NCBI GenBank assembly: GCA_031284185.1
Contig: JAITAJ010000191.1
Location: forward strand, 1-15,247
Direction of reading: 5' to 3'
DNA from: Accumulibacter sp.
GTDB lineage: Bacteria > Pseudomonadota > Gammaproteobacteria > Burkholderiales > Rhodocyclaceae
Length of the DNA: 15,247 bases
Of the stretch, positions 1-6,738 are shown piece after piece. The position numbers and the translations under genes were made by a program. Within the stretch, counting starts at the first letter, position 1; each line of letters begins with the position of its first letter. The notes beneath the pieces are model-generated. The model saw nothing but the letters and a program-made list of their open reading frames with translations, did not search any database and was not told where the DNA came from.

Positions 1-65
1 CCCCCCGGCGCGACAGCGCCGCAAACTCACCTGTCTTCTGTCTTCTCTAAGCTCTGTCTTCTGAA
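1..65. repeat. Copy 1 of an 88-bp-spaced direct repeat (hairpin plus CTGTCTT tract)
   Basis: This unit begins with a C-run and a perfect 6-bp inverted repeat (CGGCGC, loop GACA, GCGCCG, positions 6-21). It continues through GCAAACTCA into a pyrimidine-rich tract in which CTGTCTT recurs with heptad-like spacing (31-62). It is repeated at 89-153 with about six or seven differences over 65 bp. The first 29 bases are identical between copies and the differences lie in the heptad tract. The left end may extend beyond the window. Similar CAGAAGACAGAGGACAG-type tracts occur between genes in other betaproteobacteria as far as I recall; that has not been checked here. Confidence 0.85.
6..21. other. 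GC-rich hairpin in repeat copy 1
   Basis: A perfect 6-bp stem with a 4-nt loop. Neither strand has a T-run directly after the stem: the minus strand continues into a G-run and the plus strand into CAAACTC. It therefore does not look like a canonical intrinsic terminator. It could still form in RNA reading through from the nuo operon. Confidence 0.6.
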
Positions 66-83
66 ACCCGAGCGCCCGGTTTT
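64..83. other. Imperfect palindrome between the two repeat copies
   Basis: Between the repeat copies the sequence forms an imperfect dyad: AAA, a mismatch, CCG, a GC-rich centre, CGG, a mismatch, TTT. On the plus strand it is followed by TTTTT, on the minus strand only by TTTC. It could be a weak terminator, mainly for plus-strand transcripts entering from outside. For the nuo direction the T-run is too short to call a terminator with confidence. Confidence 0.25.
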
Positions 84-88
84 TCCAT

Positions 89-153
89 CCCCCCGGCGCG
101 ACAGCGCCGCAAACTCATCTGTCTTCTGTCCTCTCAAAATTCTGTCCTCTGAA
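89..153. repeat. Copy 2 of the 88-bp-spaced direct repeat, abutting the NUDIX stop codon
   Basis: The same unit as 1-65, offset by 88 bp: C-run, 6-bp hairpin (94-109), AAACTCA, then a CTGTCTT/CTGTCCT tract ending CTGAA at 153. The NUDIX stop codon (complement at 154-156) follows at once, so the repeat begins with the first base after the gene in the transcribed direction. The copies differ mostly by T-to-C transitions in the heptad tract, which suggests an older duplication or two independent members of an interspersed family. Confidence 0.85.
94..109. other. GC-rich hairpin in repeat copy 2
   Basis: Identical to the hairpin in copy 1: a 6-bp stem, CGGCGC with GCGCCG, and a 4-nt loop. It lies about 45 nt downstream of the NUDIX stop in the direction of the operon. 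It lacks the T-run of an intrinsic terminator but could protect the 3' end of the operon mRNA. Confidence 0.6.
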
Positions 154-738
154 CTACCACCGCGAGAAGTTCACTTTCTCGGCCCAGAACAGCGCGACGA
201 TCGTCTTGGCATCGGTGATCTCTCCGTCACGAACCGCCGCCAGCGCTTCTTCCAGGGTCAGTTGCAACAGGTCGATGAACTCTCCGCGATCCAGGTCTTG
301 CCCGCCGTGCCGTACCAGTCCACGCGCCAGGAATATCTCGATACGTTCGTCGGAATAACCGACACAGGGGTGCAGGACTCCGAGATGACGCCATTCTCCG
401 GCAATGAGGCCGGTTTCTTCGCGCAGCTCCCGCTTGGCCGCTTCCTCGGCGGACTCTCCCGGATCGACCTTCCCGGCGGGAAATTCGATCAGGGAACGAC
501 CCTGGGGATAGCGGAACTGACGCTCCAGGACGAGTTCCCCGCCGTCCAGCATCGGAATCATGACGACGGCGCCCGGATGCCTTATGTATTCGCGCGTGGC
601 TTCGCTGCCGTCCGGCAGACGAACCCGGTCCCGGCGGACATCGAGAAGCCTGCCTTGAAAAACACGCGAACGCTCGATCGTCGTCTCGGCAAGATGGGCG
701 AAGTCGCCCGGAGAACGTTTCTTCATCCGCTCGAACAT
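154..738 (-). CDS. NUDIX hydrolase, ADP-ribose pyrophosphatase-like
   Basis: This 194-residue soluble protein has a complete Nudix box at residues 89-111 (G-x5-E-x7-REL-x-EE-x-GL), the Mg-binding helix that hydrolyses nucleoside diphosphates linked to another moiety. The N-terminal half (RVFQGRLLDV, then the GAVVMIP strand) and the QFRYPQG and EFPAGK segments match ADP-ribose/nucleotide-sugar pyrophosphatases of the NudF type. The proline used as an ADP-ribose signature 15-16 residues after the box is not exactly placed: there is a proline at +13 (P124) and valine at +15. The substrate is therefore inferred, not shown. The ATG lies 3 nt after the nuoN stop, so the gene is probably the coupled last gene of the operon. 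No clear Shine-Dalgarno is seen; ATG at 726 is an alternative start. A NUDIX gene downstream of nuoN is common in betaproteobacteria. Confidence 0.9.
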   Translation of the reverse strand: MFERMKKRSPGDFAHLAETTIERSRVFQGRLLDVRRDRVRLPDGSEATREYIRHPGAVVMIPMLDGGELVLERQFRYPQGRSLIEFPAGKVDPGESAEEAAKRELREETGLIAGEWRHLGVLHPCVGYSDERIEIFLARGLVRHGGQDLDRGEFIDLLQLTLEEALAAVRDGEITDAKTIVALFWAEKVNFSRW

Positions 739-741
739 GCG

Positions 742-2247
742 TCAGAAGACGATGGAATCGGACAGGCTCCTTGCGCAGAGCATCATCAGGGCGTTCGGGA
801 AGATGCCGATCAGCGCCACCGCCAGACCATTGAGCGACAGGAGCAGTTTCACGTCCAGCGTGGTCTCGATCGGCGCGGCGCTCGTCGGCGGATCGAAATA
901 CATGACCTTGACCACGCGCAGATAATAGTAGGCGCCGATGAGCGAGAAAAAGACGGCAACGATCGCCAGCCAGAGGTGCCCGCCCGCGACGGCGGCCTGC
1001 AGTACCGATAATTTGGCGAAGAAACCGACGAAGAAGGGGATGCCGGCCATCGAAAACATCATCATCATCATGATCGCCGCATACCAGGAATTGCGTTTGT
1101 TCAGACCGGCGAAGTCGCTGATTTCGTCCGATTCAAAGCCCGCGCGCGCGAGGAGAAGGATCGTTCCGAAGGCGCCCAGGCTGGCGAGAACATAGGTCAC
1201 GACGTAGAACATCGACGAGCTGTAGGCGTTGACGATGAAACGCGGGTCACCCATGATGACGCCGGTGGCCATGCCGAGCAGCATGAATCCCATGTGCGAA
1301 ATCGCGGAATAGGCCAGCATGCGCTTGATGTTGGTCTGCGCGATGGCGGCAAAGTTGCCGACCGCCATGGATAGCACGGACAGGATGATCAGCATCATCT
1401 GCCAATCGCTCGAAACGAAGATCAGCCCGTTGACCAGCACGCGAATCACGACGGCACACGCGGCGAGCTTCGGGGCGCTGGCGATGAACAGCGTCACCGC
1501 GGTCGGGGCGCCGTGGTATACGTCGGGAATCCACATGTGAAAGGGCACCACGCCCAGCTTGAAGGCGATTCCGGCGATCAGGAACACCAGACCGAAGGAA
1601 ACGATGATCCGGTCGTTGACTTCCCCGCTGAACAGGCGATCGGCAAGCGCCGGAATTTCGAGCGTTCCGGTCGCGCCGTAGAGCATCGACATCCCATAGA
1701 GCAAGAGGCCGGAGGCCAGCGCGCCAAGCACGAAATATTTCATGGCGGCTTCCGTCGATGCCGCCGAGCTGCGCTCCATCGCCACCATGGCATAAAGCGA
1801 CAGGGACAGGAGTTCGATTCCGATGTAGACCGTGAGGAAATGACTGGCCGAAATCATGACCATCATGCCGAGCGTGGCAAACAGCCCCAGCACGTAGAAC
1901 TCGCCCCTGGCCATCTCCGGGCGGTCCAGGACATAGGCGCGCGAATAGAAGAGGACGGCAATGACGCTGATATAGACCAGCAGTTTCAGCAGATCGCCCA
2001 TCGGGTCGCTGACGAACATGTTGCTGAAGGTGTAGGAGACCTGCCCGGTACCGACCGCGAACGTCGCCAGCGCGGCGCCGGCCAGCGTCAGTTGCGTCAG
2101 GAGGTAGGTGACGGTTCTGTTCCGGTCCCTGACGAACAGGTCGACGATGAGGATCAGACAGGCCATTGCCAGGAGCAGAATCTCGGCGCTGGCAATGCGC
2201 AGCTCGGGTACGGCAAATTGCATTTCGGCAAGCGTCATGGCGAACAT
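742..2247 (-). CDS. nuoN: NADH-quinone oxidoreductase subunit N
   Basis: One of three antiporter-like proton-pumping subunits of the complex I membrane arm, the one placed nearest the NuoH/J/K end. It is 501 residues, normal for the family, and hydrophobic throughout, consistent with about 14 membrane helices. Residues expected for proton transfer are present: E145 in GIELLSLSLY, K230 in AGIAFKLGVVPFHMW, K260 in SAPKLAA, and K412 in GFFAKLSVL after a Met-rich helix. The start is uncertain. ATG at 2247 sits 3 nt after the nuoM stop, but ATG at 2238 is equally plausible and neither has a strong Shine-Dalgarno. It is followed 3 nt later by the NUDIX gene. I see no DUF2818-type small gene between them, although one is common there in Burkholderiales (from memory). 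Confidence 0.97.
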   Translation of the reverse strand: MFAMTLAEMQFAVPELRIASAEILLLAMACLILIVDLFVRDRNRTVTYLLTQLTLAGAALATFAVGTGQVSYTFSNMFVSDPMGDLLKLLVYISVIAVLFYSRAYVLDRPEMARGEFYVLGLFATLGMMVMISASHFLTVYIGIELLSLSLYAMVAMERSSAASTEAAMKYFVLGALASGLLLYGMSMLYGATGTLEIPALADRLFSGEVNDRIIVSFGLVFLIAGIAFKLGVVPFHMWIPDVYHGAPTAVTLFIASAPKLAACAVVIRVLVNGLIFVSSDWQMMLIILSVLSMAVGNFAAIAQTNIKRMLAYSAISHMGFMLLGMATGVIMGDPRFIVNAYSSSMFYVVTYVLASLGAFGTILLLARAGFESDEISDFAGLNKRNSWYAAIMMMMMFSMAGIPFFVGFFAKLSVLQAAVAGGHLWLAIVAVFFSLIGAYYYLRVVKVMYFDPPTSAAPIETTLDVKLLLSLNGLAVALIGIFPNALMMLCARSLSDSIVF

Positions 2248-2250
2248 CCG

Positions 2251-3732
2251 TTATTGGATCTTGCTTACGGAGACGTGGCGCAGCAACTCGTCGACCGAGC
2301 TGTGCATGATTTCGGTAAAGGGCTGCGGGTACAGACCCATCCCCAGCGTGCCGAACGCCAGGAGCGCGAGAACCAGGAATTCGCGCGCGCTGACGTCGGA
2401 CAAGCCGGCGACGTGGTGATTTCCCACGGCGCCGAAAATCACTCGCTTGTACATCCACAGGGTGTAAGCGGCCCCGAGGATCAGGGTCGAGGCCGCGACG
2501 AAGCCTACCAACAGGCTGAATCTGACCGAGGCCATGATGACCATGAATTCGCCGACGAACCCCGAGGTCGCCGGCAAGCCCGCGTTGGCCATCGCAAAGA
2601 GCATGAAGAAGGCGGCAAATTTCGGCATGGTGTTGACCACGCCGCCGTAATCCGCGATCTGCCGCGAATGCACCCGGTCGTACATCACTCCGATGCAGTA
2701 GAACATCGCGCCGGCGACGAATCCGTGCGAGATCATCTGCACGAGCGCGCCTTCCATGCCCAGCGGACTGAAAAGGAAAAAACCGAGCGTCACGAATCCC
2801 ATGTGCGCGATGGACGAGTACGCCACGAGTTTTTTCATGTCTTCCTGCGCCAGCGCGACGAAGCCGATGTAGACGACGGCGATCAGCGACAGTCCGAGAA
2901 TCAGGCCCGAAAACTCATGCGAAGCGTCCGGCGCGATCGGCAGCGAAAAACGCACGAAACCATACGCGCCCAGTTTGAGGGCGATGGCGGCCAGTACGAT
3001 GGAACCGCCGGTCGGCGCTTCGACGTGGGCATCCGGCAGCCAGGTATGCACCGGCCACATCGGTACCTTGACCGCGAAGGCGACCAGCAGGGCCAGGAAG
3101 ATCCATTGCTGCGCCGCCATCGGCAGGGGCATCTGGTGCCAATCCAGGATGGCGAAACTGCCGGATTCGAGATACAGGTAGATCAGCGAAACGAGGAACA
3201 GGAGCGATCCCATCAGGGTGAACAGGAAGAACTTGAAGGCCGCGTAGACCCGCCTCGGGCCGCCCCAGATGCCGATGATGAGATAGAGCGGAATCAGCGA
3301 AGCCTCGAAGAAGACGTAGAACAACATGCCGTCCAGCGCGGTGAAGATGCCGTTGAGCAGCCCCGACATGATCAGAAAACAGGCGTCGTATTGCGCCACC
3401 TTGCTCTCGATCACTTTCCAGCCGGCCAGCACCACGATGACGGTGATGAAGCTGTTGAGGATGACGAAGAGCATCGAAATGCCGTCGACGCCCAGATGGT
3501 AGTTCACGTCGAACCGCTCGATCCACGGAGAGAGTTCCACGAACTGCATCGCGGACGTCGCCGTATCGAAGCCGGTATAAAGCGGCAGGGTCACGAGCAG
3601 ACCGGCCAGCGCGCCGAGCAGGGCCAGCGCGCGCGCGAGAGGGGAATTCCGGTCGGACCCGGTGAACAGCACGAGGAAGCCCGCGAAAATCGGCACCCAG
3701 ATGGTTAGCGAGAGAATCGGCAATCCTGACAT
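2251..3732 (-). CDS. nuoM: NADH-quinone oxidoreductase subunit M
   Basis: An antiporter-like membrane subunit of complex I that pumps protons as part of the distal arm between NuoL and NuoN. It is 493 residues with multiple hydrophobic helices. Conserved charged residues are visible: E143 in FYVFFEASLIPLYLIIG, K222 in AFAVKVPMWPVHTWLPDAH, and K253 in AIALKLGAYG, matching the channel glutamate and lysines known in the E. coli protein. The highly conserved HTWLPDAHVEAPTGGS stretch (229-244) is intact. The ATG lies 18 nt after the nuoL stop with a weak GGGA ribosome binding element. The stop is TAA, with a 3-nt gap to the nuoN start. Confidence 0.98.
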   Translation of the reverse strand: MSGLPILSLTIWVPIFAGFLVLFTGSDRNSPLARALALLGALAGLLVTLPLYTGFDTATSAMQFVELSPWIERFDVNYHLGVDGISMLFVILNSFITVIVVLAGWKVIESKVAQYDACFLIMSGLLNGIFTALDGMLFYVFFEASLIPLYLIIGIWGGPRRVYAAFKFFLFTLMGSLLFLVSLIYLYLESGSFAILDWHQMPLPMAAQQWIFLALLVAFAVKVPMWPVHTWLPDAHVEAPTGGSIVLAAIALKLGAYGFVRFSLPIAPDASHEFSGLILGLSLIAVVYIGFVALAQEDMKKLVAYSSIAHMGFVTLGFFLFSPLGMEGALVQMISHGFVAGAMFYCIGVMYDRVHSRQIADYGGVVNTMPKFAAFFMLFAMANAGLPATSGFVGEFMVIMASVRFSLLVGFVAASTLILGAAYTLWMYKRVIFGAVGNHHVAGLSDVSAREFLVLALLAFGTLGMGLYPQPFTEIMHSSVDELLRHVSVSKIQ

Positions 3733-3750
3733 AGTGTTCCCAGTCGTTAT

Positions 3751-5775
3751 TCAGATCAGACGCGGCGCAAAGATCCAGAGGGTAAGAAACGCGCCGACGC
3801 CGAAGATCATCGTGAAGGCGTAGTGGTAGATGTGGCCGGATTGAAACAGGCGCGCCAGGATGGCGATCCGGCCCACGAGGCACGCGGAACCGTTCACGAT
3901 CAGGCCGTCGATCAGCCCGGCATCTCCGCCTTTCCACAATCCGCGGCCGAGAAGGCGGGCGCCGCCGGCGATCACCCGCTCGTTGAACCTGTCGAAATAG
4001 TATTTGTTTTCGAGCACCGCGCGGATCGGGCCGCAGGCGGCCTCGATCCGCGCCGGAATCCCGGGCCGCACGAGATAGAGGAACCAGGCCGAAACCACTC
4101 CGGCGGCGGCCAGCCAGAAGACCGGCGACGAGAAGGCGTGAATCCCCATGACCAGGGCGCCGTGGAAATCGCCCGCCAGTTCCTCCATCACCGGGTGCGC
4201 TTCCGCGTCGATGAAAATGGCGTCCCCGAGGAAGCCGCCGAACAACATCGGCTCGATGGCGAGGTATCCGATGAAGATGGACGGAATCGCCAGCAGGATC
4301 AGCGGCACGGTCACCACCCAGGGCGTCTCGCGCGGCTTCTGTCCCGGCGCGAGACCATGAGGCTCCTCATGACCGTGCCCGCGCGCTTCTCCATGCGGCT
4401 CACCGAAGCGCTCCTTGCCGTGAAACACCAGGAAGTACATGCGGAACGAATAGAAGGCGGTGATGAACACGCCGGCCATCACCGAAAAATAGGCGAAACC
4501 GGAACCCGTCACCTGCGACAGCCTGACGGCTTCGATGATCGAATCCTTGGAATAGAAACCCGAGAAGAAGGGCGTCCCGATCAGCGCCAGCGAGCCGATC
4601 AGCGAGGTCAGCCAGGTGATCGGCATGTATTTGCGCAGCCCGCCCATGCGGCGGATGTCCTGGTCGTGGTGCATGCCGATGATCACCGAACCGGCGGCCA
4701 GGAACAGCAGCGCCTTGAAAAAGGCGTGCGTCATCAGGTGGAAGATGGCCGCCGAGTAGGCGGACGCGCCCAGCGCCACGGTCATGTAACCCAGCTGCGA
4801 CAGCGTGGAGTAGGCCACCACCCGCTTGATGTCGTTCTGGACGATGCCGAGAAAGCCCATGAACAGCGCGGTGATCGAGCCAATGACGATGACGAAGGAG
4901 AGCGCGGTATCCGAAAGCTCGAACAACGGGGACATGCGCGAGACCATGAAGATGCCGGCGGTCACCATGGTTGCCGCGTGGATCAGCGCGGAAATCGGGG
5001 TCGGGCCTTCCATCGAGTCGGGCAGCCAGACGTGCAGCGGAACCTGGGCGGACTTGCCCATCGCGCCGATGAACAACAGTATGCAGGTGACGCTCATCAG
5101 CGAAACCGTCGTGGAATCGCATCCGGGGATCAGGCGGATCGTCGCGTCGGCCAGTTCCCCGGCCTGCTCGAAAACCGGCTGATAGTCGAGCGTGCCGAAA
5201 TTGGCCAGGACCAGCCCGATGCCCAGAATGAATCCGAAATCGCCGACGCGGTTGGCGAGGAAAGCCTTGAGGTTGGCGAAAATGGCCGTCGGGCGGGTAT
5301 ACCAGAAGCCGATCAAGAGGTAGGACACCAGGCCGACCGCTTCCCATCCGAAGAACAACTGCATGAAGTTGTTGCTCATCACCAGCATCAGCATGGAGAA
5401 GGTGAACAACGAGATGTAGCTGAAAAAACGGTTGTAGCCGGGGTCGTCCCGCATGTAACCGATGGTATAGACATGCACCATCAGCGAGACGAAGGTCACC
5501 ACCAGCATCATCGTGACCGTCAGCGGATCGATCAGGAAGCCGACCTGGAAAACGTAATCTCCCGAAGACAGCCATTGGTATAACGGGCCGTCGAAGGTGT
5601 TGCCCGCCGCCACGTCGTTCCAGATGAGAATCGACGCCACGAAGGCGATGCCCACGCCGGCAATCGCCGCCGAATGGGCGAGCCACTTGGGAATCACGCG
5701 GCAGAACAGCCCGGCGACGATGGCTCCGAGCAGCGGCGCCACGGGAACCAGCAGATAGAGTTTTTGCATTTCCAT
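3751..5775 (-). CDS. nuoL: NADH-quinone oxidoreductase subunit L
   Basis: The largest antiporter-like subunit, at the distal tip of the membrane arm, which in known structures carries the long lateral amphipathic helix along NuoM and NuoN. It is 674 residues. Expected proton-path residues are present: E145 in FFGWEAVGLVSYLLIGFWY, K241 in GAMGKSAQVPLHVWLPDSM, H266 in LIHAATM, K354 in THAFFKALLF and K410 in FYSKD. A charged loop at about 452-480 contains five histidines and the segment HGLAPGQKPRETPW before the helices leading to the lateral C-terminal helix. The C-terminus (FGVGAFLTLWIFAP) looks complete. ATG at 5775 starts 3 nt after the nuoK stop; the ATG two codons later is an alternative. 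Confidence 0.98.
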   Translation of the reverse strand: MEMQKLYLLVPVAPLLGAIVAGLFCRVIPKWLAHSAAIAGVGIAFVASILIWNDVAAGNTFDGPLYQWLSSGDYVFQVGFLIDPLTVTMMLVVTFVSLMVHVYTIGYMRDDPGYNRFFSYISLFTFSMLMLVMSNNFMQLFFGWEAVGLVSYLLIGFWYTRPTAIFANLKAFLANRVGDFGFILGIGLVLANFGTLDYQPVFEQAGELADATIRLIPGCDSTTVSLMSVTCILLFIGAMGKSAQVPLHVWLPDSMEGPTPISALIHAATMVTAGIFMVSRMSPLFELSDTALSFVIVIGSITALFMGFLGIVQNDIKRVVAYSTLSQLGYMTVALGASAYSAAIFHLMTHAFFKALLFLAAGSVIIGMHHDQDIRRMGGLRKYMPITWLTSLIGSLALIGTPFFSGFYSKDSIIEAVRLSQVTGSGFAYFSVMAGVFITAFYSFRMYFLVFHGKERFGEPHGEARGHGHEEPHGLAPGQKPRETPWVVTVPLILLAIPSIFIGYLAIEPMLFGGFLGDAIFIDAEAHPVMEELAGDFHGALVMGIHAFSSPVFWLAAAGVVSAWFLYLVRPGIPARIEAACGPIRAVLENKYYFDRFNERVIAGGARLLGRGLWKGGDAGLIDGLIVNGSACLVGRIAILARLFQSGHIYHYAFTMIFGVGAFLTLWIFAPRLI

Positions 5776-5778
5776 GTT

Positions 5779-6084
5779 TCAACCCTTCAGGCTGTCCAGA
5801 TCATCCACGTGGATGGTCTTCAGGTTGCGGAACAGCGCGACGAGAATGGCCAGGCCGATGGCCGATTCGGCAGCCGCCACGGTCAGGACGAAAAAGACGA
5901 ACACCTGTCCGGCAAGATCCTGCAGGTAATGCGAGAAGGCGATGAAATTGATATTGACGGAGAGCAGCATCAATTCGATCGACATCAGGATGATGATCAG
6001 ATTCTTCCGGTTCAGAAAAATCCCGGCGATGCCAATCGCGAACAGAATCGCGCCCAGTATCAGAAAATGGGATAGTGTCAACAA
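5779..6084 (-). CDS. nuoK: NADH-quinone oxidoreductase subunit K (TTG start)
   Basis: A small membrane subunit homologous to MrpC. It is 101 residues with three hydrophobic helices and conserved membrane glutamates in the segments ILMSIELMLLSVN (residues 33-45) and VAAAESAIGLAI. These glutamates form part of the proton half-channel linking the quinone site to the pumps. No ATG exists near the conserved N-terminus. Two adjacent TTG codons (6084-6082 and 6081-6079) are the only sensible starts, behind a strong GGGAGG at 6094-6089. The first gives the family's usual 101 residues (MLTLSHF); the second has the better 7-nt spacing and gives 100. The gap after nuoJ is 49 nt, the longest in the cluster. 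Confidence 0.97.
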   Translation of the reverse strand: MLTLSHFLILGAILFAIGIAGIFLNRKNLIIILMSIELMLLSVNINFIAFSHYLQDLAGQVFVFFVLTVAAAESAIGLAILVALFRNLKTIHVDDLDSLKG

Positions 6085-6088
6085 GGGG

Positions 6089-6094
6089 CCTCCC
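6089..6094 (-). promoter_or_regulatory. Ribosome binding site of nuoK
   Basis: GGGAGG on the minus strand lies 4 nt before the first TTG and 7 nt before the second. This strong site supports initiation at a TTG codon, and the spacing slightly favours the second one. Confidence 0.75.
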
Positions 6095-6133
6095 TACCGT
6101 ACAACATTCCTTGGTTCAAAATCCGCCGGTCCG

Positions 6134-6736
6134 TCAGTCGCGCTTTTCAGCCGGCATCCGCACGAGGCGCAAGCGATCCCTGGCCTTGACGAAAACCTGC
6201 CGCGACGGATCGATCGATTTACTCTTGCGCTTGCCGCGCAGCGTCAGCGCGGTGGCCGCGACGATACCCACCAGCAGAACGACCGAGGCCAGTTCAAACG
6301 GATAAACGTACTCGGTAAACAACAGCCGCCCGACGGCCCGCACGTTGCTGTACGCGGTATCCGCCTGCGGAACGTCACTTTCCTGCGCCCCCCAGTATCT
6401 GCTGATCAGCACCAGGACCATCTCGGCGACCACCAGCAGGGAAACGATCGAGGCCATCGGCAGATAACTCCAGAACCCCTCGCGCAAACGGTCGAGATCG
6501 ATGTCGAGCAGCATCACGACGAACAGGAACAACACCATGACCGCGCCGACATAGACGAGGATCAGCGCGATCGCCAGAAATTCGGCCTGCAACAGGATCC
6601 AGACGCCGCAGGCGCTGAAGAAGGCCAGGACGAGGTGCAGCGCCGCATGAACCGGGTTGCGCAGGGTCACCACGCGAAGGCTGGCGAACACCAGGATCGC
6701 CGCCAGAAAGTAAAAGACGAGGGTTCTGAATTCCAT
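6134..6736 (-). CDS. nuoJ: NADH-quinone oxidoreductase subunit J
   Basis: A membrane subunit of complex I (ND6 homologue) that sits beside NuoK, with a helix in the family known for a pi-bulge and rotation during turnover. It is 200 residues with five predicted hydrophobic helices; the conserved VLAFFSACGVWILLQAEFLA and LVYVGAVMVLFLFVVMLLD segments are present. The ATG at 6736 was chosen because GGAGG stands 7 nt upstream and the product begins MEF, as in other NuoJ proteins. An ATG at 6742 (two codons earlier, overlapping the cyclase stop as ATGA) is only 1 nt from that GGAGG, and one at 6763 lies inside the cyclase. The cytosolic C-terminus is basic (RGKRKSKSID). Confidence 0.97.
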   Translation of the reverse strand: MEFRTLVFYFLAAILVFASLRVVTLRNPVHAALHLVLAFFSACGVWILLQAEFLAIALILVYVGAVMVLFLFVVMLLDIDLDRLREGFWSYLPMASIVSLLVVAEMVLVLISRYWGAQESDVPQADTAYSNVRAVGRLLFTEYVYPFELASVVLLVGIVAATALTLRGKRKSKSIDPSRQVFVKARDRLRLVRMPAEKRD

Positions 6737-6738
6737 GC

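Noticed and set aside
6..21. Repeat hairpins as intrinsic terminators of the nuo operon
   Set aside because: The stem is stable, but a G-run and not a T-run follows on the minus strand, and no T-run follows on the plus strand. Kept only as hairpins.
31..62. CTGTCTT heptads as a CRISPR array
   Set aside because: The units are short and contiguous, with no spacers of regular length and no cas genes.
262..1011. A plus-strand open frame of 249 codons across the NUDIX gene and the nuoN end
   Set aside because: It is antisense to two clear genes, without a domain or ribosome binding support, and is a coding shadow.
1513..3708. A 731-codon open frame on the plus strand, antisense to nuoM and nuoN
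   Set aside because: Its product is rich in His, Arg, Glu, Gln and Asp without hydrophobic core patterns. It is the typical complement shadow of high-GC membrane-protein genes, and the minus-strand genes are unmistakable.
3823..5583. A 586-codon open frame on the plus strand, antisense to nuoL
   Set aside because: The same shadow effect: charged, low-complexity composition and no recognisable domain, lying wholly within nuoL.
6078..6107. A nine-codon open frame in the 49-nt nuoJ-nuoK gap ending over the nuoK TTG, possible leader peptide
   Set aside because: Its AAGGA element touches the ATG with no spacing, so initiation is unlikely, and nothing else supports a leader peptide.
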